Below, one piece after another: positions 17,625 to 22,994 of a DNA stretch of 22,994 nucleotides (position 1 is the first letter of the stretch; every line of letters begins with the position of its first letter). The notes under the pieces were generated by a model, which was not told where the DNA came from, ran no database searches, and was given only the letters and a program-made list of their open reading frames with translations. The translations under genes and the position numbers were made by a program. Location: the NCBI GenBank assembly GCA_017477035.1, contig JAFUXW010000135.1, forward strand, positions 1 through 22,994, in the 5' to 3' direction. This stretch comes from Alphaproteobacteria bacterium. GTDB lineage: Bacteria; Pseudomonadota; Alphaproteobacteria; RF32; CAG-239.

Positions 17625-17752
17625 GTTCGTAAAATTTCCCTTTTTTTGTCATTTTTGCAATAAAAATCGTAATACATTGAGAATATAAAAAAAAACAGTC
17701 ATTTTGCAGGGAAGCTATTTTATTGGTGATACTTGTCTCGCAAGTTACGAAC
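17625..17752 (+). repeat. interspersed element copy B (subfamily 1, 128 nt)
   Basis: It begins GTTCGTAAAATTTCCC like copies C to E and ends GTTACGAAC. The middle differs from C to E and lacks the paired terminator stem. The last 59 nt (17694-17752) match copy A with one change. It lies 42 nt after the stop of the amidohydrolase-like gene and 48 nt from the stop of the convergent gene at 17801. Confidence 0.85.
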
Positions 17753-17800
17753 TGAGGTAGTTCTTGCTCTTTTTAGCATTGTTTGCCTTTGTTATAAAAT

Positions 17801-18073
17801 TCATTTAGATTTGTTTTCAATATTTTCTTCTGTTATCGGAACACATCCGACTTTGTCATTCCAAGTCAAACAATCATCACGACAGATTTTTTGCTTGTAG
17901 TCCCAAACATATCCTCTGTCTAAACAGGAATCAATATTCAAAAAATCAGGCTCAATGAAGCACAAATAAATGCACAGAAAAATAATTCCGGTTAAAAATA
18001 CAAAACCGATGAATGTACTTATGTTTAAGTACATTCTGAGTAAAGTGTGTAGAATATGTTTAATATTTCTCAT
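17801..18073 (-). CDS. small membrane protein with Cys-rich CLDRGYVWDY domain
   Basis: The 90-aa product has one strong membrane helix (about residues 18-40, ISTFIGFVFLTGIIFLCIYL). A short exported Cys-rich domain follows: DSCLDRGYVWDYKQKICRDDC and a later GCVPI. I recall this Cys pattern from small proteins encoded next to Rhs/phage-type toxin domains, which would make it an immunity-like or accessory partner; that is memory, not a search. It overlaps the end of the upstream gene by 14 nt (18060-18073), so translation is likely coupled. Repeat copy B starts 48 nt beyond its stop. Confidence 0.7.
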   Translation of the reverse strand: MRNIKHILHTLLRMYLNISTFIGFVFLTGIIFLCIYLCFIEPDFLNIDSCLDRGYVWDYKQKICRDDCLTWNDKVGCVPITEENIENKSK

Positions 18074-18545
18074 TTATATCTTTAACCCGTTGATAATTAC
18101 AAGCATCTTTAGAATTGGAATACAAAGAATTTCTATGTAATCCTCGCCCTTGCGTATTCACATCTTTATCGTGCCAATAATCGGATAAAGCATCTGGATA
18201 ACTCCATCTATTATAGAATCTGTTCTTTAAATAGTCAAATCCTTCTTTTGTATCGCCAACTATTTGAGCTGTTAATTTCCCCCAAGCTCCTCTATCTGTA
18301 GCCTCATAATTTGCCTTACAATGAAAATAATCATCATTACCTATGGTGTTATCACGCTTCATATCAAAATAATTTCTTGTCATATCAGATATAGCACCTA
18401 CAACCTGATGCACAGGATTTTGTTGTTTATTCTTCTCACTAGCACGCATATAATTATATTCCAACTCGTCACGCAAGGAAAATTTGGAATGGTCTACCCC
18501 GAATTCATCAATTTGGGTTTTGTCGTCTATATTATATAAAGACTT
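18060..18545 (-). CDS. toxin-domain-like protein (DYFHCKANYEA family); start codon apparently lost
   Basis: The C-terminal part carries DYFHCKANYEATDRG (about residues 72-86), then KLTAQIVGDTKEGFDYLKNR and DKDVNTQGRG. I associate this arrangement with C-terminal domains of Rhs/polymorphic proteins and free-standing relatives; activity is unknown. The frame is open to about 18545. A good AAAGGA site (18558-18553) followed by a 7-nt spacer leads to AAG at 18545-18543, in frame, where ATG would be expected. Later candidate starts (TTG at 18476, ATG at 18449) lack ribosome binding sites. So the gene is either inactivated by one base change or starts unusually. It is upstream of, and overlaps, the membrane-protein gene, behind a promoter with a palindrome and a leader hairpin. 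Confidence 0.6.
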   Translation of the reverse strand, partial: KSLYNIDDKTQIDEFGVDHSKFSLRDELEYNYMRASEKNKQQNPVHQVVGAISDMTRNYFDMKRDNTIGNDDYFHCKANYEATDRGAWGKLTAQIVGDTKEGFDYLKNRFYNRWSYPDALSDYWHDKDVNTQGRGLHRNSLYSNSKDACNYQRVKDINEKY

Positions 18546-18571
18546 TTAAGTATCCTTTCTTTTAAAATGCA

Positions 18572-18601
18572 AAAACCGTACATTTGCAAATGCACAGTTT
18601 T
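18572..18601 (-). promoter_or_regulatory. long leader hairpin before the toxin-like gene
   Basis: On the minus strand AAAACTGTGCATTT pairs along all 14 positions (two G-T pairs) with AAATGTACGGTTTT around a 2-nt centre, followed by TGCATTTT. It lies 13 nt upstream of the ribosome binding site at 18553-18558. It could be an attenuator, a translation block, or the terminator of a short RNA from the promoter at 18693-18721. Confidence 0.55.
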
Positions 18602-18692
18602 CAGCAGTTAATAAAAAAATAACAAAAGTTTTTTTTACACTTTGTTCCGGCTAATAGAATGAAATCAGCGTACCAATCCCATTCTGATAATT

Positions 18693-18721
18693 TTTATACA
18701 TCTTTGGTCACCAAATGTCAA
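18693..18721 (-). promoter_or_regulatory. near-consensus promoter with a palindrome filling its spacer
   Basis: On the minus strand TTGACA (18721-18716) and TATAAA (18698-18693) are 17 nt apart. The spacer contains the perfect palindrome TTTGGTGACCAAA (18703-18715), abutting the -35 element, the position expected for a repressor operator. It drives the toxin-like gene through a leader of about 130 nt. Confidence 0.7.
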
Positions 18722-18830
18722 GTATTTTCTTATTTTTAATAATATTTTTATGTCTGTGCTCTATAAGGATATTAGTTTTATATTGCTTTTTATTATATTT
18801 TTTTCGGAATTGAAGTTATTAACAAGCAAG

Positions 18831-18991
18831 TTATAGCATCGCTGCTATAACCTGTTCGTAAAATTTCCCTTTAGTGGCTTTTTTGAAAACATAACATCCG
18901 AACTCGTTTAAGCGCTTGATTTAAAAAGAAAAAGCAGCCATTTTACTGGCTGTTGTTAGTATTGGTGATGCTTACCTCACAGTTTACGAAC
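18831..18991 (+). repeat. interspersed element copy C (full, 161 nt)
   Basis: It starts with a perfect hairpin TTATAGCA-TCGC-TGCTATAA, then GTTCGTAAAATTTCCC at 18854, a conserved middle, a minus-strand terminator (18923-18952), a small hairpin around TTGGTGA and the end GTTTACGAAC. Its last bases supply the stop codon of the gene at 18984-20195. Same length and order as copies D and E. Confidence 0.92.
18923..18952 (-). terminator. intrinsic terminator inside element copy C
   Basis: Minus strand: CAGCCA, loop GTAAAA, TGGCTG, then CTTTTTCTTTTT. It lies 32 nt beyond the stop of the 403-aa gene. The stem differs from copies D and E at paired positions, keeping the pairing. Confidence 0.85.
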
Positions 18992-20195
18992 CAATAGAAT
19001 TTACCCCTATATGCGAATTATTATACGAATTATAGGACTTCTCATCTAGTTGTTGCCTCATTTCACCCACATGTCTCATAACCAATTGAGCTTTTTCTCC
19101 CACATTACTTGTGATTCCATGCTCTAGTTTTTCAATTTCTTCACTATATTTTATTAAAATTCTGCTACCCAATGCTTCATAATATTTGGCATCTTTATAA
19201 CACTTTTTGCCTATTACATGTGTATGATGTTCCATTTCTCCCTTAAAATTCTCATATCTTTTCGCAGACTCTTGCATTTCTGTAAGATATTTTTTATTAA
19301 ATTCATTCCGGTTTAAATTTATTTTTTGCATATACTCTAAAAACACATGTTGATATTCTAATGGTCTATCGGATGCTACATTACTCAGCTGCGGTAAAAT
19401 ACAATTTTGCATAATTTGATGCTGTTCTTCACCTATATTTAATTCTTTTAAAACTTGTTTAAAAAATAAATATGTTTCTCCAATTTTTCCCTTAGAAATT
19501 GTCTCGTCACCCGCAACAAAATCTATTAACTTATTATAGCCAGCATTTACAAATTGATTATGTTTTTCTCTGTCAATCTTATGGAAAGTCAAATAATCCA
19601 TAGATCCTGTTATTTGAGTTAATTCTTCTATTGTCATTTTATAGGGAGATTTTGTTTCAATAAATTCAATATATGATTTATGCCTTTTTTGTGCTTTATC
19701 ACTAAATTCCAAGTCTTTTTCAATTTCCATGTTCAGTGGCAATCCTGAATTTATAACAATATTACTTGTTTTAACACGAAATGTATCTGCAGACATTTCT
19801 GTATCTGATATTTTTTCGGCCACTTTACATAATCTGGGATATTTTGAAGCAAAATACCAGCTGAGTTCTTCAAAGTTAATTTCTTCTTTATTATAATTTA
19901 AGATTTTTAGAATTTTTTCGCTTTCTTGTTTCCACAGATTATTGTCTGGAAAGTGCAAACCGCCGACAATACAAGCCAATACAGTAGTATTAATAGAAGT
20001 TATCTCTTGATTTGATGGTATCTCAAAGGAATGTTGCAACGATTGTTTATTTTCTTTATTATTCTCTAATCCAGAAGATATTATTCCTTCACTTTGCAAT
20101 TTTTTAGTAAAAAAAGGATAACTAGAATGCGCTTCATCAGGTTGTCGCGAAATCTTATTTTTTAACCTAGCTATTCTAGCTAAATTATCGTTCAT
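18984..20195 (-). CDS. unknown 403-aa protein; stop codon supplied by the repeat element
   Basis: I do not recognise this protein. It is polar and charged, without signal peptide or membrane helix, and is probably mostly helical. The first ~60 residues look disordered (Gln/Ser/Asn-rich), and residues ~300-390 look like coiled coil (KYYEALGSRILIKYSEEIEK). It has an excellent AAAGGAGG site before ATG at 20195 and a near-consensus promoter. The last codons, GGT TCG TAA, lie in the GGTTCGTAA end of repeat copy C, so the repeat's arrival or exchange may have defined the C-terminus. The terminator in copy C follows. Being a cassette gene, it could be an effector or defence factor, but nothing in the sequence proves this. 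Confidence 0.8.
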   Translation of the reverse strand: MNDNLARIARLKNKISRQPDEAHSSYPFFTKKLQSEGIISSGLENNKENKQSLQHSFEIPSNQEITSINTTVLACIVGGLHFPDNNLWKQESEKILKILNYNKEEINFEELSWYFASKYPRLCKVAEKISDTEMSADTFRVKTSNIVINSGLPLNMEIEKDLEFSDKAQKRHKSYIEFIETKSPYKMTIEELTQITGSMDYLTFHKIDREKHNQFVNAGYNKLIDFVAGDETISKGKIGETYLFFKQVLKELNIGEEQHQIMQNCILPQLSNVASDRPLEYQHVFLEYMQKINLNRNEFNKKYLTEMQESAKRYENFKGEMEHHTHVIGKKCYKDAKYYEALGSRILIKYSEEIEKLEHGITSNVGEKAQLVMRHVGEMRQQLDEKSYNSYNNSHIGVNSIGS

Positions 20196-20227
20196 AAATA
20201 ACCTCCTTTCTTCGCATTATATCCTGC

Positions 20228-20256
20228 ATAATAACACGTTACTCCCATTTTGTCAA
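20228..20256 (-). promoter_or_regulatory. promoter of the 403-aa gene
   Basis: On the minus strand TTGACA (20256-20251) and TATTAT (20233-20228) are 17 nt apart, with 32 nt to the start codon. It lies between repeat copy D and the gene, so the unit is self-contained. Confidence 0.8.
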
Positions 20257-20295
20257 CAATTTTCACAATATTCTAAGTTTTATAACCGCTTGATT

Positions 20296-20456
20296 TTATT
20301 GCATTGTTGCTGTAATGAGTTCGTAAAATTTCCCTTTAGTGCCGTTTTTGAAAACATAACATCTGAACTCAGTTAAATACTTGATTTAAAAAGAAAAAGC
20401 AGGCTTTTGACAGCCTGTCGTTTGTATTGGCGATGCTAATCTCGCAAGTTGCGAGT
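20296..20456 (+). repeat. interspersed element copy D (full, 161 nt)
   Basis: Hairpin TTATTGCA-TTGT-TGCTGTAA, then GTTCGTAAAATTTCCC at 20319, the conserved middle, a minus-strand terminator, the TTGGCGA hairpin and the end CTCGCAAGTTGCGAG, itself a near-perfect palindrome. The right terminal inverted repeat is degenerate (GCGAG instead of ACGAAC). It lies 22 nt from the stop of the inositol-monophosphatase-like gene. Confidence 0.92.
20388..20417 (-). terminator. intrinsic terminator inside element copy D
   Basis: Minus strand: CAGGCT, loop GTCAAA, AGCCTG, then CTTTTTCTTTTT. It lies 62 nt beyond the stop of the gene at 20479. Confidence 0.85.
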
Positions 20457-20478
20457 ATTGTATTTTATAAAATGGCTC

Positions 20479-21300
20479 TCAAACTCTTACAATTTCAGAG
20501 AAAATATTTTTTATTTCGTCTATTTCATCTCTAAATCCCATTATCATCATATTTTTAATCTTTCCTTTTTCAGAAATATATTTAGGAGAAATTGTGATTT
20601 CTTCTTTTGTATCATAGTCATAAATACCCATTCCGTAAATTTTACAGATGAGCATTAATGGCGCAATATCCCATAATTTTGCTGTAGCTAACACAGCCCT
20701 CAACTGCCCCAAAGATAGATATAAAGAATAAATAGCTGCAGAAAAATAATCCTGAGCAATAAATCTTCCGTTTATATGATTTGGCTTTAATTTAACCTCC
20801 CACATATGCGCCTGAACAACGCGAGAAACACCTTTGGGAAATTTATTCAGTATCTCAGTTTTACCGAAGTGTTCTCTATATACTTGTTTGCCATCTGTAT
20901 AAACGAGCTCATCTAAGGCCGGCGCACAAATAAATCCATATAAAGGTTCTCCGTTTTTGAATACAGAAAGCAATATTCCATAAAATGGCAAACCTGAACT
21001 ATAATTTAATGTTCCATCAATAGGATCTAATATAAATTGGTATTCTGTATTAGCAATTTGTTGGAACAAACTTCCATCCAAATCATCAATGCTTTCTTCG
21101 TCAATAATAACATAATTTAAATCAGCAAAATTTTCTTTTGCAAATTGTTCAAAAGCTTTACTATTATGTAAGTCAACATCTGTAACTATAGATAAAATGG
21201 CATCGTTATCTTCTTTATAATTTACCTTATGCTTTTGTTGCATTGCATCAAAAGAATATTTTCCGATTTCTTTTACAAACTCTTTTATTTTATAAAACAC
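20479..21300 (-). CDS. inositol monophosphatase-family protein
   Basis: The product matches the IMPase/SuhB-like Mg-dependent phosphatase superfamily. It has IIDEES (residues 65-70, the metal-binding Glu region), LDPIDGTLNY (91-100, motif DPxDGT) and LWDIAP (209-214, WDxA motif). The frame opens at ATG 21330, but the best start is GTG at 21300: AGGAGA lies 6 nt upstream of it, whereas the ATG has no ribosome binding site. That gives 273 aa, typical for the family. The substrate could be inositol phosphate, a sugar phosphate or PAP (CysQ-like); the sequence does not decide. It follows a 26-aa ORF, probably in one transcript, and ends 22 nt from repeat copy D, which supplies a terminator. Confidence 0.88.
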   Translation of the reverse strand: MFYKIKEFVKEIGKYSFDAMQQKHKVNYKEDNDAILSIVTDVDLHNSKAFEQFAKENFADLNYVIIDEESIDDLDGSLFQQIANTEYQFILDPIDGTLNYSSGLPFYGILLSVFKNGEPLYGFICAPALDELVYTDGKQVYREHFGKTEILNKFPKGVSRVVQAHMWEVKLKPNHINGRFIAQDYFSAAIYSLYLSLGQLRAVLATAKLWDIAPLMLICKIYGMGIYDYDTKEEITISPKYISEKGKIKNMMIMGFRDEIDEIKNIFSEIVRV

Positions 21301-21383
21301 CGTATATCTCCTAAACAAATTCAATTCCATTTTATCTTATGATATGATAAAATTAAACGTAAAACGAGTTTTTCGAGCAACTT

Positions 21384-21464
21384 TTACAGAAGAATATAAT
21401 TTTGAGCATCCCGATGATACATTTTCATGATTAACAAAGCAATAACCCATGAAACAATACTCAT
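21384..21464 (-). CDS. 26-aa membrane peptide ORF
   Basis: MSIVSWVIALLI followed by a polar tail, stop after 26 codons. It has a good AAAGGA site with 7-nt spacing and a promoter about 30 nt upstream. The start resembles that of GlsB/YeaQ-type small membrane proteins but the rest does not, so it is either a genuine small peptide or a truncated remnant. It precedes the inositol-monophosphatase-like gene by 83 nt. Confidence 0.45.
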   Translation of the reverse strand: MSIVSWVIALLIMKMYHRDAQNYILL

Positions 21465-21492
21465 GATTTTATCCTTTCATAACATCTACTAT

Positions 21493-21521
21493 ATTATTTC
21501 ATAATTAGATATTTTTTTCAA
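21493..21521 (-). promoter_or_regulatory. putative promoter of the 26-aa ORF and phosphatase-like gene
   Basis: On the minus strand TTGAAA (21521-21516) and AATAAT (21498-21493) are 17 nt apart. It lies between repeat copy E and the ORF. Confidence 0.5.
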
Positions 21522-21565
21522 GTATTTTTCATAAAAAAGGAAAAAATTTTTATGAATGCGTGATT

Positions 21566-21726
21566 TTATTGCATTATAGCTATAATGAGTTCGTAAAATT
21601 TCCCTTTAGTGCCGTTTTTAAAAACATAACATTCGAACTCGGTTAAGTGCTTGATTTAAAAAGAAAAAGCAGGCTTTTGACAGCCTGCTGTTTGCATTGG
21701 AGATGCAAAGTAAGCAAATTACGAGC
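21566..21726 (+). repeat. interspersed element copy E (full, 161 nt)
   Basis: Hairpin TTATTGC-ATTATA-GCTATAA (one mismatch), GTTCGTAAAATTTCCC at 21589, the conserved middle with GGTTAAGTGCTTGATTTAAA, a minus-strand terminator, a perfect hairpin TTTGCAT-TGGAG-ATGCAAA, and the end ATTACGAGC. It lies 11 nt from the stop of the ankyrin-like gene. Confidence 0.92.
21658..21688 (-). terminator. intrinsic terminator inside element copy E
   Basis: Minus strand: GCAGGCT, loop GTCAAA, AGCCTGC (7 bp), then TTTTTCTTTTT. It lies 49 nt beyond the stop of the ankyrin-like gene. Confidence 0.88.
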
Positions 21727-21737
21727 TGAAAAGAAAA

Positions 21738-22994
21738 TTATAAAATGTTGGAATGTCCTGTTTTTTCTCTAATGTTAAATATCGTGCGGACAATCTGATC
21801 TGGATAAACTTTTCTGACAGTTCCGTTTTTATCCGTAGTATAAAAAGTCTTTTTTCCTTCCTTAAATTCTTCCATAGAAGAAATATGATCAAAAGATTGC
21901 GATGCTACGACATATTCACCTTTAGGCAAAACCCAAGCAATATCAGTTGGCTTTTCAATATCCGACGCCAAATATGACGGACGCTCAACTTTTGCCATCC
22001 ACACCGGAGCTTCACTATAATATGATTTGTCTTTAATAACATCGCCGATATCATATGAAGTAACATGTGCATTGATTTTCGGTGCATTTCTATCTTCAAC
22101 AATATCAACCTGCATTTTAGGAGGCATTTTATCAATTCTTACTTTTGTTACCGGATTGGTAAATTTATCTATTTTTTCCGCAATACTTGCAAATGTAGGT
22201 TTATTATCAAAATTTGCCTTACTTATCGGATTTTTGATTGTTGTTACTCCCATCCGATGAGCTTCTATATCAACTTCTTTAATCAATTCTAAAGGATACT
22301 GTCCACGTGCGTTCGGCACATTACAATCCAATCCGACGGATAATGCCCTGTCTATAACTTCAAGATAATTTGAGCCATAATAAGGTGATTTACTTGCTTC
22401 TTGAACAGCTAACTTAACAGCATGGGTCAAAAAAGTTTCACCTATGTCTGGCGACTGAGTATTTATAGCTTTATTAAACTGCTCCTCAGTTATAACATTT
22501 CTATTTCGCAATACTTTTAATTTACCGACCATTTCAAGTGCATCTTCAAATTGGTATTTACCCGTTGTGGTATGTGCGTTCATTTTATCATAAGGGCTGA
22601 GAGCTTTCCTCATTATTTCAGATTCCAATAATTGCGGATTATCCTTAATAATTTTCGCCGCCACATCAGGTTGATTGTAACGCCAAGCAGTGCCAAATGC
22701 CTCAAACTTTTCTTTATCTGTTTTACCAAAATCAAAGTCCTTAAAATTCCGAAAACAAAATTCTCTGTCGTACTCACCTATTTCTTTTTGAGAGAATGAA
22801 TTTGGTAATGCCGATTGCATTTCAGCCATTTGTTTATCGTCAAAAGTACAAATCATCACTCCGTTGCATTCAAATCTCGGAGCAATTTCCACATATTCCA
22901 AATTTCCTTCCCTAAGCACTTCTACCAAACGCTCAGCAAAATCACTTTTGGCACTACCCGAGGCCACCATTTGTCCTTTTAGTAACGGGTTGTA
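21738..22994 (-). CDS. ankyrin-like repeat protein (5' end outside the window)
   Basis: The frame is open to the right edge (419 codons visible), and the residues before the internal ATG at 22970 (YNPLLKGQ) continue the frame, so the true start is probably beyond the window. Around the middle, FLTHAVKLAVQEA, EVIDRALSVGLDCNVPNARG and YPLELIKEVD resemble one or two ankyrin-type helical repeats. An earlier segment (AWRYNQPDVAAKIIKDNPQLL) has a similar helix-helix pattern. The C-terminal ~120 residues (VWMAKVERPSYLA, EYVVASQSFDHISS) form a different, globular-looking domain. Ankyrin proteins often mediate protein-protein contacts and are common in host-associated alphaproteobacteria; the role here is not known. 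Repeat copy E lies 11 nt beyond its stop. Confidence 0.7.
   Translation of the reverse strand, partial: YNPLLKGQMVASGSAKSDFAERLVEVLREGNLEYVEIAPRFECNGVMICTFDDKQMAEMQSALPNSFSQKEIGEYDREFCFRNFKDFDFGKTDKEKFEAFGTAWRYNQPDVAAKIIKDNPQLLESEIMRKALSPYDKMNAHTTTGKYQFEDALEMVGKLKVLRNRNVITEEQFNKAINTQSPDIGETFLTHAVKLAVQEASKSPYYGSNYLEVIDRALSVGLDCNVPNARGQYPLELIKEVDIEAHRMGVTTIKNPISKANFDNKPTFASIAEKIDKFTNPVTKVRIDKMPPKMQVDIVEDRNAPKINAHVTSYDIGDVIKDKSYYSEAPVWMAKVERPSYLASDIEKPTDIAWVLPKGEYVVASQSFDHISSMEEFKEGKKTFYTTDKNGTVRKVYPDQIVRTIFNIREKTGHSNIL

Noticed and set aside
16697..21726. Integron attC sites
   Set aside because: The elements start with GTT and end with AAC in one orientation and do not carry the RYYYAAC/GTTRRRY core pair at their ends; GTTAAGT inside copy E is not matched at the same place in copy C.
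16697..21726. Ordinary MITEs of a known transposon
   Set aside because: The terminal inverted repeat fits, but I see no consistent target-site duplication, all copies have the same orientation, and no transposase is in the window. It cannot be excluded.
16697..21726. CRISPR array
   Set aside because: The repeats are long, separated by whole genes, and there are no short regular spacers or cas genes.

Overview
The window looks like a piece of chromosome from an AT-rich alphaproteobacterium, possibly an uncultured gut or host-associated lineage. The support is a YlxR protein fused to an L7Ae-like domain, a recG/mfd divergent pair next to the rimP-nusA-ylxR-infB-rbfA cluster (gene orders I associate with alphaproteobacteria), and a stand-alone prepilin-like gene. 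The lineage is inferred from gene content and order only; no search was possible.

Left part, about 1-14,700: core housekeeping genes. On the minus strand, mfd is followed by rimP, nusA, ylxR, infB and rbfA, the classic transcription/translation operon, ending in a palindromic hairpin at the rbfA stop. A promoter and a terminator-like hairpin lie in the rimP leader and suggest attenuation. recG is divergent from mfd, with overlapping promoters. A prepilin-like gene and a U32 peptidase-family gene with Fe-S type cysteines (RlhA-like) follow, convergently. The first 36 bases hold the start of one more minus-strand gene.

Right part, about 14,700-22,994: an accessory region of small, mostly unrecognised genes. 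It begins with a three-gene minus-strand group (membrane protein, 20-aa ORF, Cys-rich lipoprotein). Two of these genes carry an apparent +1 frameshift in a six-base homopolymer inside the signal or membrane segment. Next is a long gene-free stretch holding a candidate structured RNA of about 320 nt with a perfect 19-bp hairpin terminator.

From 16.7 kb to the right edge, transcription units alternate with copies of an undescribed-looking interspersed element. There are three full copies of exactly 161 nt (18831-18991, 20296-20456, 21566-21726) and two partial copies of a related subfamily (about 16697-16829 and 17625-17752), all in one orientation. Each full copy is bounded by GTTCGTAA and a TTACGAAC-like end, has an upstream hairpin, and carries a minus-strand intrinsic terminator whose stem covaries between copies. 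The minus-strand genes end 0-25 nt from an element and have their own promoters on the other side, so the region reads as an array of self-contained cassettes. It resembles an integron in layout but lacks integron attC consensus sites. The cargo is an N-formylglutamate amidohydrolase-like protein, a toxin-domain-like/Cys-rich membrane protein pair, an unknown 403-aa protein, an inositol-monophosphatase-family protein preceded by a 26-aa membrane peptide, and an ankyrin-like protein cut by the window edge. I regard the cassette/repeat array as the most interesting part of the window.
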